Origin: JACDAN01 sp963802375
GTDB taxonomy: Bacteria; Actinomycetota; Thermoleophilia; Gaiellales; Gaiellaceae
Assembly (NCBI GenBank): GCA_963802375.1
Contig: CAWDIJ010000001.1
Location: 53,541 to 117,540, forward strand
Length of the DNA: 64,000 nucleotides
Direction: 5' to 3'
Shown here piece after piece: positions 7,381 to 15,676 of this stretch. A program made the position numbers and the translations under genes. Below the pieces are notes generated by a model. That model worked only from the letters and a program-made list of their open reading frames with translations, had not been told where the DNA came from and did no database searches. Within the stretch, counting starts at the first letter, position 1, and each line of letters opens with the position of its first letter.

Positions 7381-8408
7381 GAGAACGCGTCCTGACGCAG
7401 CGCGAGCTGAACCGCGCGCTGCTCGCCCGCCAGCTCCTGCTCGAGCGCGGCCGAATGTCGATACCGAAGGCGCTGGAGCGGATCGGCGGCATCCAGGCGC
7501 AGTACGCACCCGCGATGTACATCGGGCTCTGGTCGCGTCTGGAGGGGTTGGAGCGGGCGGCGCTGACGCGGGCGCTCGAGCGCCGGTCGGTGATCCAGGC
7601 GACTGTGATGCGGGCGACGATCCACCTTGTCTCTCGCGCCGATTACTGGCCCCTGATTGCGGCGATCCGCGCGGAGCGCCGAGCCTGGTGGGAGCGAACG
7701 CACAAGCAGGCCGACCCGAAGCGGGCGCGGGCGGCAGGCAAGCGGCTCCGAGCGTTCCTGGCCGGCCGGCCGCGTCGCTGGAAGGAGATCCAGGAGCGGT
7801 TCGGGCGCGAGGATGCCCTCGCCGGGGCGCAGTACGTCGACCTCGTGCGCGTGCCTCCGTCCGGCACTTGGGAGCAGCGGCGCGCCGACCTCTACGGCCT
7901 CGCCGAAGAGTGGATCGGTCCGGACGAGGCTGATGAGGACGAGGGCCTCGAGCTGCTCGTCCGCCGCTACCTGAGCGGCTTCGGGCCCGCGAGCCCTGCC
8001 GAGGCGGCCGACTTCGGGATGGTCTCGATCACGCGTGTGCGGGCCGTCCTCGATCGGATGCGACTGCGGCACTTTCGCGACGAGCGCGGCAAGGAGCTCG
8101 TCGACCTGCCACATGCGCCGCGTCCCGATCCCGAGACGCCGGCGCCGCCGCGCTTCCTGCCGGTCTGGGACGCGACGCTCCTCGTCCACGCGCGGCGGAC
8201 GCAGATTCTCCCCGAGCAGCACCGCCCGAAGGTCTTCAATGTCAAGACCCCAAACTCGGTCAACACGTTCCTTTTGGACGGCCAGGTCGCGGGCACCTGG
8301 CGTTTCGATCGCGACCGGATCTGGATCGACCCGTTCACGCGCATCGCTCGATCGGCACGGAAGGAGCTCGACGAGGAGGCCGAGCGGCTTGCCGCGTTCC
8401 ACCGCTAG
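7377..8408 (+). CDS. winged-helix DNA glycosylase, AlkZ-like (HTH_42), copy 1
   Basis: A 343-residue protein of the HTH_42 superfamily, which includes AlkZ and YcaQ/AlkX DNA glycosylases that remove alkylated or cross-linked bases. The catalytic QxQ motif is present as Gln40-Ala-Gln42 (GGIQAQYAP), followed by the family segments YIGLWSRLEGL, RATIHLVS, and the late RFLPVWDATLL. GTG 7377 overlaps the previous stop by 4 bases and keeps the conserved LTQRELNRALLARQLLL start. A paralogue follows immediately. Confidence 0.88.
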   Translation: MRERVLTQRELNRALLARQLLLERGRMSIPKALERIGGIQAQYAPAMYIGLWSRLEGLERAALTRALERRSVIQATVMRATIHLVSRADYWPLIAAIRAERRAWWERTHKQADPKRARAAGKRLRAFLAGRPRRWKEIQERFGREDALAGAQYVDLVRVPPSGTWEQRRADLYGLAEEWIGPDEADEDEGLELLVRRYLSGFGPASPAEAADFGMVSITRVRAVLDRMRLRHFRDERGKELVDLPHAPRPDPETPAPPRFLPVWDATLLVHARRTQILPEQHRPKVFNVKTPNSVNTFLLDGQVAGTWRFDRDRIWIDPFTRIARSARKELDEEAERLAAFHR

Positions 8409-9423
8409 GACGCTCACACAGCGGGAGCTCAACCGCGCGACGTTGGCACGCCAGCTGCTGCTCGGGCGGGCTCGGCTCCCGGTGGCGCGCGCGCTGGAGC
8501 GGCTCTGCGCGATGCAGGCGCAGTCGCCGAAGGCGCCGTACGTCGGCCTCTGGAGCAGGCTCGAGGGCTTCCGCCTGGAGCAGCTGACGCGTGCGTACGA
8601 GCGGAAGCGGGTCGTCCGTTCGACGCTCTTCCGCATCACGATGCAGCTCGTCTCGGCCGCGGATCATTCGTCCTTCGCAGCGGTCATGCATCGGCGCTGG
8701 CGCGACGACTTCACGAACTGGAAGCTGCCGGCGGACGAGTGGGCCGCCCGGCTCGTCCGGCTGGCGAAGAAGGGGCCGTTCACGTACGCGCAAGCGAACG
8801 CCGCCGTGCCGGAGCTTCCGGACCGCTACCGCTGGCGCGTCCGCTGCCTGATTCCGCTCGTCCATGTGCCGCCTGCGGGCACCTGGGGCAATCACCGCAT
8901 CCACGTCACGACGGCGGAGCGCTGGCTCGGGCCGACGCGGGTGGACGCGCGAGCCGCTGCGGCGCTCGTGGTCGAGCGCTACCTCGCAGGGTACGGCCCG
9001 GCATCGAAGGCCGACCTCCTCCGCTTCACCGCGCTGCGCGCCGGGGACGTGAACCCAGGCTTCGAGGAGCTCGAGCCGCGGCTCGTCCGGTTCGAGGCCG
9101 AGGACGGCCGGACGCTCTTCGACCTTCGGCGGGCCAAACGTCCGCCTGCGGACACGCCGGCGCCGGTCCGGTTCTTGCCGGAGTGGGACCACCTGATCCT
9201 CGGCTTGGACGACCGGACGCGCGTGCTTCCGCCCGACCTTGCGCCGACGGTGATCAAGACGAACGGCGACGTCCTCCCCACCTTCCTCGTGAACGGTGTG
9301 GTCGCGGGGCTCTGGAGCTACGAGAACGGCCAGGTGAAGACGGAGCCGTTCGCGCCCCTCCCGCGCGCCGCACGGCGGGAGCTCGCGGAGGAGGCGACGC
9401 GGCTGGCAGCCTTCCTCGCATGA
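8389..9423 (+). CDS. winged-helix DNA glycosylase, AlkZ-like (HTH_42), copy 2
   Basis: A 344-residue tandem paralogue of the preceding gene with the same order of motifs: LTQRELNRATLARQLLLG, QxQ as Gln43-Ala-Gln45 (AMQAQSPK), VGLWSRLEGF, MQLVSAADH, RFLPEWDHLIL. The best start is TTG 8389, inside the end of copy 1 (20-base overlap). The copies have diverged widely outside the motifs, so the duplication is old and the two may prefer different lesions. Confidence 0.87.
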   Translation: MPRSTARTLTQRELNRATLARQLLLGRARLPVARALERLCAMQAQSPKAPYVGLWSRLEGFRLEQLTRAYERKRVVRSTLFRITMQLVSAADHSSFAAVMHRRWRDDFTNWKLPADEWAARLVRLAKKGPFTYAQANAAVPELPDRYRWRVRCLIPLVHVPPAGTWGNHRIHVTTAERWLGPTRVDARAAAALVVERYLAGYGPASKADLLRFTALRAGDVNPGFEELEPRLVRFEAEDGRTLFDLRRAKRPPADTPAPVRFLPEWDHLILGLDDRTRVLPPDLAPTVIKTNGDVLPTFLVNGVVAGLWSYENGQVKTEPFAPLPRAARRELAEEATRLAAFLA

Positions 9424-10373
9424 AGCCGCCGAGCTTCGGCGACGTGATCGCGGCCCGCGAGCGGATCGCGCCGCATCTGCGGCCGACGCCGCTCTACCGC
9501 TGGCCGGCGTTGAGCGAGCTCGTCGGCGCGGACGTCCTGGTGAAGCACGAGAACCACCAACCGGTGGGCGCCTTCAAGGTGCGCGGCGGAGTCAACCTCG
9601 TCTCGCAGCTCTCGGAGGACGAGCGCCAACGCGGGCTGATTGCCGCGTCGACCGGGAACCACGGACAGTCGATCGCGTTCGCAGCCAAGCGCTTCGGCGT
9701 CAGGGCGATCGTCTGCGTCCCCGAGGGTGCGAACCCGCTGAAGGTCTCCGCGATCGAGGCCCTCGGCGCCGAGATCGTCATGGAGGGCGGCGACTTCGAC
9801 GAGGCTCGCGAGCACTGCGAGGGCCTGGCGCAGGAGCACGGCTACCGCTACGTCCATTCCGGCGACGAACCGCATCTCATCGCAGGCGTCGCGACGGAGA
9901 CGCTCGAGATCCTCGAGGAGCTGCCCGAGACGGACGTCGTGATAGTCCCAATCGGAGGCGGCAGCGGCGCGGCCGGTGCGTGCATCGCAGCCGGCGGGAT
10001 GGGTGGGTCGGCGCGAGTGATCGGCGTGCAGTCGGACGCCGCGCCGGCCGCCTATCGCTCGTGGAAGTCGCGCTCGCTGGTCGAGGACGAGATGCTGTCC
10101 TCCGCGGAAGGCCTTGCCACCAGGACGGCGTTCGAGCTGCCGCAGCGGATCCTCCGGGAGCTTCTCGACGACTTCGTGCTCGTTAGCGAGCAGGAGATCC
10201 TGGAGGCAACGCGGTTGATGATCGAAGGCACGCGCAACCTGGTGGAGCCGGCCGGCGCCGCGCCACTCGCCGCCGCCCTCCGGCTGCGCGAGCAGCTCGC
10301 AGGCAAGCGGGTCGCGCTCGTCTGCAGCGGCGGGAACATCAGCCTCGACCAGCTCCGCACCGTGCTCGCATGA
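9420..10373 (+). CDS. threonine/serine dehydratase-like PLP enzyme
   Basis: A 317-residue fold-type II PLP enzyme. The Schiff-base lysine is Lys53 in PVGAFKVRGG, the Asn-binding loop is STGNHGQS, and the phosphate loop is GGGSGAAG. Length fits catabolic threonine dehydratase or serine/aspartate racemase-type members without an ACT domain. ATG 9420 overlaps the preceding stop by 4 bases, and the cupin gene behind overlaps likewise, so all are co-transcribed. The exact substrate cannot be told from sequence. Confidence 0.88.
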   Translation: MKPPSFGDVIAARERIAPHLRPTPLYRWPALSELVGADVLVKHENHQPVGAFKVRGGVNLVSQLSEDERQRGLIAASTGNHGQSIAFAAKRFGVRAIVCVPEGANPLKVSAIEALGAEIVMEGGDFDEAREHCEGLAQEHGYRYVHSGDEPHLIAGVATETLEILEELPETDVVIVPIGGGSGAAGACIAAGGMGGSARVIGVQSDAAPAAYRSWKSRSLVEDEMLSSAEGLATRTAFELPQRILRELLDDFVLVSEQEILEATRLMIEGTRNLVEPAGAAPLAAALRLREQLAGKRVALVCSGGNISLDQLRTVLA

Positions 10374-10675
10374 CCGAGAACGTCGTCGTCGGGACGAAGT
10401 TGCTCTTCGAGAACGAGCGGATCCGGGTCTGGGACATCACGCTCGAGCCAGGCAAGCGGCTTGCCTTCCACCGCCACCGGACGAGCTACTTCTACCGCTG
10501 CGAGGCCGGCGGCCGACTGCGCGTGCGCACGCCGGAGGGCGCCGAGGCGGAGTACGAGAGCCCCGCCGACGAGGTGCACTTCCATGCGATCGGGCCCGAC
10601 GACCACGTCGTCCACGACCTCGAGAACGTCGGCGACACGACGGTTCGCTTCACGACGGTGGAGCTACTCGACTGA
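10370..10675 (+). CDS. small cupin-domain protein
   Basis: A 101-residue single-domain cupin. Metal-type residues appear in LAFHRHRTSYFYR and the second strand DEVHFHAIGPDDHVVHDLEN. It overlaps the dehydratase gene by 4 bases (ATGA). Small cupins of this sort are often ligand sensors or isomerase/dioxygenase-like enzymes; no reaction can be assigned. A convergent gene begins 68 bases downstream. Confidence 0.83.
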   Translation: MTENVVVGTKLLFENERIRVWDITLEPGKRLAFHRHRTSYFYRCEAGGRLRVRTPEGAEAEYESPADEVHFHAIGPDDHVVHDLENVGDTTVRFTTVELLD

Positions 10676-10690
10676 CCCTTCCGGACAGGT

Positions 10691-10741
10691 CCCTGGTGTC
10701 GGACCCCGCGGGCTGTCAAGGGCGGACCGTGCCGAGAGAGT
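10691..10741. repeat. 51-bp intergenic element, copy 1
   Basis: Begins CCCTGGTGTCGGACCCCGCG and continues CTGTCAAGGGCG..GTGCC.AGAG. The same element recurs at 14115-14165 with only a few differences. Both copies sit between convergently transcribed genes. Confidence 0.7.
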
Positions 10742-10742
10742 G

Positions 10743-11462
10743 TCAATCGTTCCGCAGAGATCCGGCCACTGCGCGGTAGAAGGAGGCGGCGCCGCGCGGG
10801 ATCCCGTCGTCGAGGCCGAGCTCGGCGCACATGTCGGCGATCTCCTCCATCTCCGGCGCCCACCGCCAGGCACGGTCGGCGACCCACTGGAGCCGGTCGG
10901 ACGGCACGCCCTCGGCCTCGAGCCGGTCGTCGATCCCATAGGCCTTCGCGATCGAGTGCGCCTGCGAGGTCAGCGCGATCCCGATCTTGTTCCATCCGCC
11001 GAACGCCATCTTCAGCGCCGACGCAGCGCCGACCTTCTCGCCGATCGGGATCGCCCTGACCTCCGAGCCGGCGAAGAGCGCAGCGACCTTCTCGGCGCCC
11101 GGGCCGGCGAGGTAGAGGTTGATCCCCCTGGCGGCGATGATCGAGCCGTCCACGATCCGCGGCCCGAGGCCCGCTATGCGGCGCATCCGCTCGGGCGAGA
11201 TCGCGTTCGCCTCGACGTACGTCCCGCCGAAGCCGAGCCCGAAGACTTGCTCCGCCGTCTCCTCGGCGATCGCCGGCGGGCAGATCGAGAGGATCGTGTC
11301 GCTGGAGCGGACCAGCGCCTCCACCGACCCCACGTCGGTGAAGTTGGCCGCTCGCTCTGCCGTCGCGCGGCTGCGCCCCTCGCTCGCCCAGACCACATCC
11401 GCGCTCGCACCATTCCCGACGGCAGCGCCCATCTCGCCGGGAAAGAGGAGGCCGAGCCTCAA
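10743..11462 (-). CDS. NAD(P)-dependent dehydrogenase with DUF1932 domain
   Basis: A 239-residue protein of the 6-phosphogluconate/3-hydroxyisobutyrate dehydrogenase superfamily. The N-terminal Rossmann loop is LGLLFPGEMGAAVG, followed by SICPPAIAEE; the all-helical C-terminal DUF1932 domain starts around GEKVGAASALKMAFGGWNK, containing the expected catalytic Lys. It is slightly shorter than most homologues. The start is TTG 11462, overlapping the stop of the upstream MBL gene by 4 bases, so the pair is translationally coupled. Substrate unknown. Confidence 0.85.
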   Translation of the reverse strand: MRLGLLFPGEMGAAVGNGASADVVWASEGRSRATAERAANFTDVGSVEALVRSSDTILSICPPAIAEETAEQVFGLGFGGTYVEANAISPERMRRIAGLGPRIVDGSIIAARGINLYLAGPGAEKVAALFAGSEVRAIPIGEKVGAASALKMAFGGWNKIGIALTSQAHSIAKAYGIDDRLEAEGVPSDRLQWVADRAWRWAPEMEEIADMCAELGLDDGIPRGAASFYRAVAGSLRND

Positions 11463-12109
11463 ATTCGCTCGATGCGCGAGCCGCCCATGATCCTGCCCGT
11501 GCCGTCGTCGAAGCGCACCCAGGCCTTGCCCTTGCCGTCGTAGTCGGGCGACCAGACCACGATCGTGCCGTCGCGGCCGTCGACGCGGCAGCGCTCGGTG
11601 CCCTCCGGCTCCCCGCCGCGCCAGACCCGCACGAACGGGTTCTCCTCCCACTCCCGGCCGATCGTCGTCTCGTCGGTGTGACCGGGATAGACCCGCGTCT
11701 CGGGCGGGAGCTCCATCAGGCGCATCACGGAGTCCCGCACCTGGTCGGGGTCGCCGCCGCCGACGGCGTCCTTGAAGAGGACGTCGCCCGCGAACAGCGC
11801 GTCCCCGACGAGGAACGCGAGGTGGTCGTCCGAGTGGCCCGGGGTCGCGATCGCCTCGAAGCGCAGCCCGCCGGTCTCGAGCGAGCCCGTGACGACCGGA
11901 AGGCCGAGCTCTCCCTCGTGCTCGACATGGTCGGGATCGCCGTGTGTCCGCAGGACATGGCTCGGCCGGACGTTCCAGCTCTCGGCCGCCTCGAAGAGCG
12001 GCTGGAGCGGCGCGCCCGAGTCGACGTACACCGCGGATCCGCCCTCCTCGTCGGCGACGAGATAGGCGTTCGAGAGCCAGCCGGGATGCATGCTTCGCGC
12101 GACGAGCAT
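11459..12109 (-). CDS. MBL-fold metallo-hydrolase with variant metal motif
   Basis: A 216-residue metallo-beta-lactamase-fold hydrolase. The usual HxHxDH is present as HGDPDH (LRTHGDPDHVEH), with Asp in place of the second His. Later ligands look intact: TPGHSDDH, AGDVLF, YPGHTDETT. The last ~45 residues (TIVVWSPDYDGKGKAWVRFD) look like a small beta-barrel appended to the domain. Possibly a hydroxyacylglutathione-hydrolase-like thioesterase. It is coupled to the DUF1932 dehydrogenase. The divergent pspA gene starts 40 bases away. Confidence 0.86.
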   Translation of the reverse strand: MLVARSMHPGWLSNAYLVADEEGGSAVYVDSGAPLQPLFEAAESWNVRPSHVLRTHGDPDHVEHEGELGLPVVTGSLETGGLRFEAIATPGHSDDHLAFLVGDALFAGDVLFKDAVGGGDPDQVRDSVMRLMELPPETRVYPGHTDETTIGREWEENPFVRVWRGGEPEGTERCRVDGRDGTIVVWSPDYDGKGKAWVRFDDGTGRIMGGSRIERI

Positions 12110-12148
12110 GGACGCGTAGGGTACGCCTCAAACGAGGAGGAGGATTCG

Positions 12149-12880
12149 GTGGCCGGTCTGATCGAGCGCATGTCCCTGGTGATCAAGTCGAAGCTGAGCA
12201 AGCTTCTCGACCGGGCGGAGGACCCGGCCGAGACGCTGGACTACTCGTACGAGCAGCAGCGCCAGCTGCTCCAGAACGTCAAGCGCGGGATCGCGGACGT
12301 CGCGACCTCGAAGAAACGGCTTCAGCTCCAGACGGACAAGCTGGAGCAGAGCCTCGTCAAGCTGGATTCGCAGGCGCGCGACGCCGTGGCGGCCGGCCGG
12401 GAGGATCTCGCCCGTGCCGCGCTCGAGCGGAAGACGCTCGCGCAGCAGCAGCTCCAGGATCTCGACGGGCAGATCGAGCAGCTCGACCAGCAGCAGCAGA
12501 AGCTCGCCGCGTCCGAGAAGCAGCTGGCGGCGAAGATCGAGGCCTTCCGGTCGCAGAAGGAGGTCATCAAGGCGCAGTACTCGGCCGCGGAGGCGCAGGT
12601 CCGGATCGGCGAGGCGGCGACCGGGATCGGTGAGCAGATGGCCGACACCGGGCTTGCGATCGAACGGGCGCGCGACAAGACCGAGCAGATGCAGGCACGT
12701 GCGTCGGCGGTCGACGAGCTGATCGAAGCCGGGACGCTCGAGGACTTCACCGCGGGCGACCAGACACAGCTCGACCGCGAGCTGGCCGCGATCTCGGCCG
12801 ACCGGCAGGTCGACGCCGAGCTCGAGAAGCTCCGCGCCGAGGTCGGGTCGGGCTCCGGCCAGAAGGAGATCGAACAGTGA
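12149..12880 (+). CDS. pspA: PspA/IM30 family phage-shock protein
   Basis: A 243-residue, almost wholly alpha-helical coiled-coil protein with PspA features: N-terminal amphipathic helix (LIERMSLVIKSKLSKLLDRA), DPAETLDYSYEQQ, and long Gln/Glu/Ala-rich heptads. PspA/IM30/Vipp1 proteins assemble into membrane-stabilising rings and rods (an ESCRT-III relative). GTG 12149 follows GAGGAGGAGGA. It overlaps pspAA by 4 bases, and pspAB and htpX lie nearby on the opposite strand, together forming an envelope-stress locus. Confidence 0.93.
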   Translation: MAGLIERMSLVIKSKLSKLLDRAEDPAETLDYSYEQQRQLLQNVKRGIADVATSKKRLQLQTDKLEQSLVKLDSQARDAVAAGREDLARAALERKTLAQQQLQDLDGQIEQLDQQQQKLAASEKQLAAKIEAFRSQKEVIKAQYSAAEAQVRIGEAATGIGEQMADTGLAIERARDKTEQMQARASAVDELIEAGTLEDFTAGDQTQLDRELAAISADRQVDAELEKLRAEVGSGSGQKEIEQ

Positions 12881-13167
12881 TCGTGCGGTTGATGGGCGAA
12901 GGCCAGTATCGCGTCGACGACGACGTGCAGGGGCAGCTCAACGAGCTCGACAACCGGGCGGTCGCGGCGCTCGAGGCCGACGAGGAGCCGACACTCGACG
13001 GCGTCCTCGACGACATGTGGGAGCTCGTGCGCGGCCGGGGCGAGCGGTTGGCGGACGACGACCTCTCCCCCTCCGACCTCATGATCCCGCCGAGCGACCT
13101 GACGCTCGAGGAGACAAGGAGGCTCTTCTCCGAGGACGGGCTCGTTCCGGACCTGCCCGCTCGGTGA
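12877..13167 (+). CDS. pspAA: PspA-associated protein PspAA
   Basis: A 96-residue acidic protein matching PspAA: MIVRLMGEGQYRVDD start, LNELDNRAVAALEA, then LSPSDLMIPPSDLTLEE and EDGLVPDLP. It is translated from GTG 12877, four bases inside pspA. PspAA is a partner specific to PspA in actinobacteria and some archaea, thought to modulate its membrane function. The overlap with the following cupin gene (GTGA) implies the cupin belongs to the same transcript. Confidence 0.9.
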   Translation: MIVRLMGEGQYRVDDDVQGQLNELDNRAVAALEADEEPTLDGVLDDMWELVRGRGERLADDDLSPSDLMIPPSDLTLEETRRLFSEDGLVPDLPAR

Positions 13168-14105
13168 ACGGCGAGGGCGGCCTCGTCCATTGGGACGACG
13201 TCGAGCCGCAGCGGGACGACGAAGGGCATTTCGGCTTCGCTGTTCGGCGCCTTGGTCGAGCGGCCGGCTGCGTCGAGGTGACCGTGAACCGTGCCGAGAT
13301 CTCACCAGGGCGATGGTCGACGCCCGCGCACGTCGAGGACGAGGAGATCTTCTACGTCCTGGGCGGATCGGGCCTGTCCTGGCAGGACGGCACGGTCTAC
13401 GAGGTGCGTGAGGGCGACTGCATCGTGCATCGAGCTCGGAGGGAAGCGCACACCCTTCGCGGTGGCGACGACGGACTCGACGTGTTGGCGTTCGGGAGAA
13501 CCGGGGGCAACGGCCACGCGACGCTCCCGCGCGCCGGCGTGACCTGGCTCGGATCGAGCTGGGCCGCTTCGGGCCAGGGCGGCCATCCGTGGGATCAGGA
13601 GGCCGAGGCCGGCGAGCCGGAGGTCGGTGAGCCGGCAGAGCGCCCGCCGAGCATCGTCAACGTCCACGAGCTCGAGCACGAACGCTGGATCGACCTCGCG
13701 GACGCCGCCGGCTCGGTCAAGTCGGGCCTGAACGTCGTCACCATCGGCGCGGGGAAGCTCCCGGCCCCCGCGCACTGCCACTCCGCCGAGGAGGAGATCT
13801 TCGTCGTGTTGGAGGGAGACGGGACGCTCGAGCTCGTCCCGAGCCCGCGGGCGCGAGACCGGGGTCACGAGGAGGAGCACCTTCCCGTCAGAGCCGGTCA
13901 CGTCGTCGCGCGTCCGGCGGGGACCCAGATCTCACACGCGTTCCGCGGCGGCGACGGCGGCATGAAGGTGCTGATGTACGGCTGGCGGGACACGAACGAC
14001 ATCACGTACTACCCGCGGTCGAACAAGATCGGCTTCCGTGGCGTCGGGCTGATGACGCGCCTCGAGCCGCTCGACTACTGGGACGGCGAGGAACCACCTG
14101 GCTGA
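13164..14105 (+). CDS. bicupin protein co-transcribed with pspA-pspAA
   Basis: A 313-residue protein with two cupin barrels. First: PAHVEDEEIFYVLGGSG..VREGDCIVHRARREAHTL (about residues 50-105). Second: PAHCHSAEEEIFVVLEGDG..VRAGHVVARPAGTQISHAF (about 205-265). Metal-type His and Glu residues appear in both. GTG 13164 overlaps the pspAA stop. Function unknown; bicupins include isomerases, dioxygenases and seed-storage-like binders. Its place in the psp operon is the main clue. Confidence 0.82.
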   Translation: MNGEGGLVHWDDVEPQRDDEGHFGFAVRRLGRAAGCVEVTVNRAEISPGRWSTPAHVEDEEIFYVLGGSGLSWQDGTVYEVREGDCIVHRARREAHTLRGGDDGLDVLAFGRTGGNGHATLPRAGVTWLGSSWAASGQGGHPWDQEAEAGEPEVGEPAERPPSIVNVHELEHERWIDLADAAGSVKSGLNVVTIGAGKLPAPAHCHSAEEEIFVVLEGDGTLELVPSPRARDRGHEEEHLPVRAGHVVARPAGTQISHAFRGGDGGMKVLMYGWRDTNDITYYPRSNKIGFRGVGLMTRLEPLDYWDGEEPPG

Positions 14106-14114
14106 TTAATCCAG

Positions 14115-14165
14115 CCCTGGTGTCGGACCCCGCGAACTGTCAAGGGCGATCTGTGCCAAGAGTGA
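14115..14165. repeat. 51-bp intergenic element, copy 2
   Basis: Second copy of the element at 10691-10741 (CCCTGGTGTCGGACCCCGCG followed by CTGTCAAGGGCG). It lies between the convergent bicupin gene and pspAB. Confidence 0.7.
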
Positions 14166-14197
14166 GCCTTTTCTCCCGCCGGCCGGCCGGGAGAGGC

Positions 14198-14764
14198 TCA
14201 GATGGGCAGGCCGAAGAGGGCGAACCACATCGAGATGTCGGGCTCGATCGGCAGCTCCTTCTCCAGCTTTGCCTTCAGCTCGAGCTCCTCGGCGTTGTCG
14301 CGCTCGCGCTCGCCGGTCGGCACGAACGGCCAGAACGCGCCGCGCTTGTAGCCGTAGACGAGATAGACCGGATGCTTCCCGCCGTCGAAGCGGGAGACCG
14401 CGGCGAGCAGCTGCGGCCCGAACCCGCGCTCGGCCAGCTCACCGGCAACGAGGTGGACGGTCGTCACGAGGTCCTCGAAGTGCTCGTCGTGGACGATCAG
14501 CCACTCGTAGCCGTAGTCGTCGCTCCGCCGCTCGATCCGCGACGACGACTCCCGCGCCGCCACGTCCAGCAGCTCCTGCATCTCGTTCTCGGCCCGCACG
14601 AACTCCCCCGCGGAGAGCGGCTTGAAGACGACGGCGGCGACGCCGGCGGGCCGAAGGCCGAGCTCGACCTCCATCGAAACCGCAGCCGACGGAAGCGCGA
14701 AGAGCGCGTCCCTCTTCGCCTCCTTCAGACGCTTGCGCCCGAAGAGGACGTCCCGGATTCCCAC
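14198..14764 (-). CDS. pspAB: PspA-associated protein PspAB
   Basis: A 188-residue protein matching PspAB: N-terminal MGIRDVLFGRKRLKEAKRD, then GLRPAGVAAVVFKPLSAGEF, YGYEWLIVHDEHFEDLVTTVH and the C-terminal EPDISMWFALFGLPI. It lies 6 bases downstream of htpX on the same strand, so the two are co-transcribed. PspAB is a known companion of the actinobacterial PspA/HtpX system; its biochemical role is not established. Confidence 0.9.
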   Translation of the reverse strand: MGIRDVLFGRKRLKEAKRDALFALPSAAVSMEVELGLRPAGVAAVVFKPLSAGEFVRAENEMQELLDVAARESSSRIERRSDDYGYEWLIVHDEHFEDLVTTVHLVAGELAERGFGPQLLAAVSRFDGGKHPVYLVYGYKRGAFWPFVPTGERERDNAEELELKAKLEKELPIEPDISMWFALFGLPI

Positions 14765-14770
14765 GCTGCC

Positions 14771-15676
14771 TTAGGGAGCGACCGGCCGGCCCATCTCCCG
14801 AGAGATCTCGGCGAGGCGGGCGAGCCGCTTCTCGAGCGGCGGGTGCGTCATGAAGAACTCGGCGAACGAGGCCTTCACGTTCGTCGGGACGATGAAGAAC
14901 GCGTTCAATCCCTGAACCTCGCGCAGATCCTTCTGCGGGATCTGCTGGATCTGCCCGGCGATGCGCTGGAGCGCCGACATCAGGTTCTCCGGCGCGCCGG
15001 TGATGATCGCCGCTCCCCGGTCGGCCGCGTACTCGCGATACCGCGAGATCATCAGGATCAGCACGTAGCTGAGCACGTACGTCAGCATCGCGACCAGGAA
15101 CATGATCAGCCAGACCGGCGTCCCGCCCCGGTCCCTGCCGCCGCCGAACATGCCGCCGAAGAGCCCGACGCGCATCAGCAGCGCGGCGACCATGGCGAAG
15201 AAGCTGGAGACGGTCATGATCGCGACGTCGCGGTTCCCGATGTGCGAGAGCTCGTGCGCAAGGACGCCCTCGACCTCCGGCTTGCTGAGCCGGTACCACA
15301 GGCCCTCCGTGACGGCGACAACGGAGTTCTTCGGGTTGCGGCCGGTCGCGAACGCGTTCGGCACGTCGGTCGGCACGACGGCGATCCGCGGCTTCGGCAG
15401 GTCGGCCATCGCGCACAGCCGCTCGACCATGTCGTGCAGCTCGGGCGCCTCGTCGCGCTCCACGATCTTCGCGCGTGAGGCGGCAAGCGCGATCTTGTCG
15501 GACGTGTAGTACTGGACGAATGCGAGGACGCCCATGATCACGACCAGGAACCAGATCCCGATGTCCGTGAACGCGACCAGCGCGACGAAGAACCCCACGT
15601 AGAGGGCCCCGAGGAGGAACATCGTCAAGACCATGCGGAACGACAGGCCCGCATCTCGTCCGTACGTACGCTGCAT
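14771..15676 (-). CDS. htpX: HtpX membrane zinc metalloprotease (M48)
   Basis: About 301 residues, an integral inner-membrane protease for quality control of misfolded membrane proteins. The HExxH zinc motif is HELSH; other marks are NAFATGRNPKNSVVAVTEGL, EYAADRGA (third ligand Glu) and FMTHPPLEKRLARL. Two N-terminal and two central membrane helices are visible. The start is chosen at ATG 15676 (MQRTYGRDAGL), where family homology begins; an ATG at 15709 is possible. Its 5' end overlaps the oppositely oriented gene starting at 15633. Confidence 0.92.
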   Translation of the reverse strand: MQRTYGRDAGLSFRMVLTMFLLGALYVGFFVALVAFTDIGIWFLVVIMGVLAFVQYYTSDKIALAASRAKIVERDEAPELHDMVERLCAMADLPKPRIAVVPTDVPNAFATGRNPKNSVVAVTEGLWYRLSKPEVEGVLAHELSHIGNRDVAIMTVSSFFAMVAALLMRVGLFGGMFGGGRDRGGTPVWLIMFLVAMLTYVLSYVLILMISRYREYAADRGAAIITGAPENLMSALQRIAGQIQQIPQKDLREVQGLNAFFIVPTNVKASFAEFFMTHPPLEKRLARLAEISREMGRPVAP

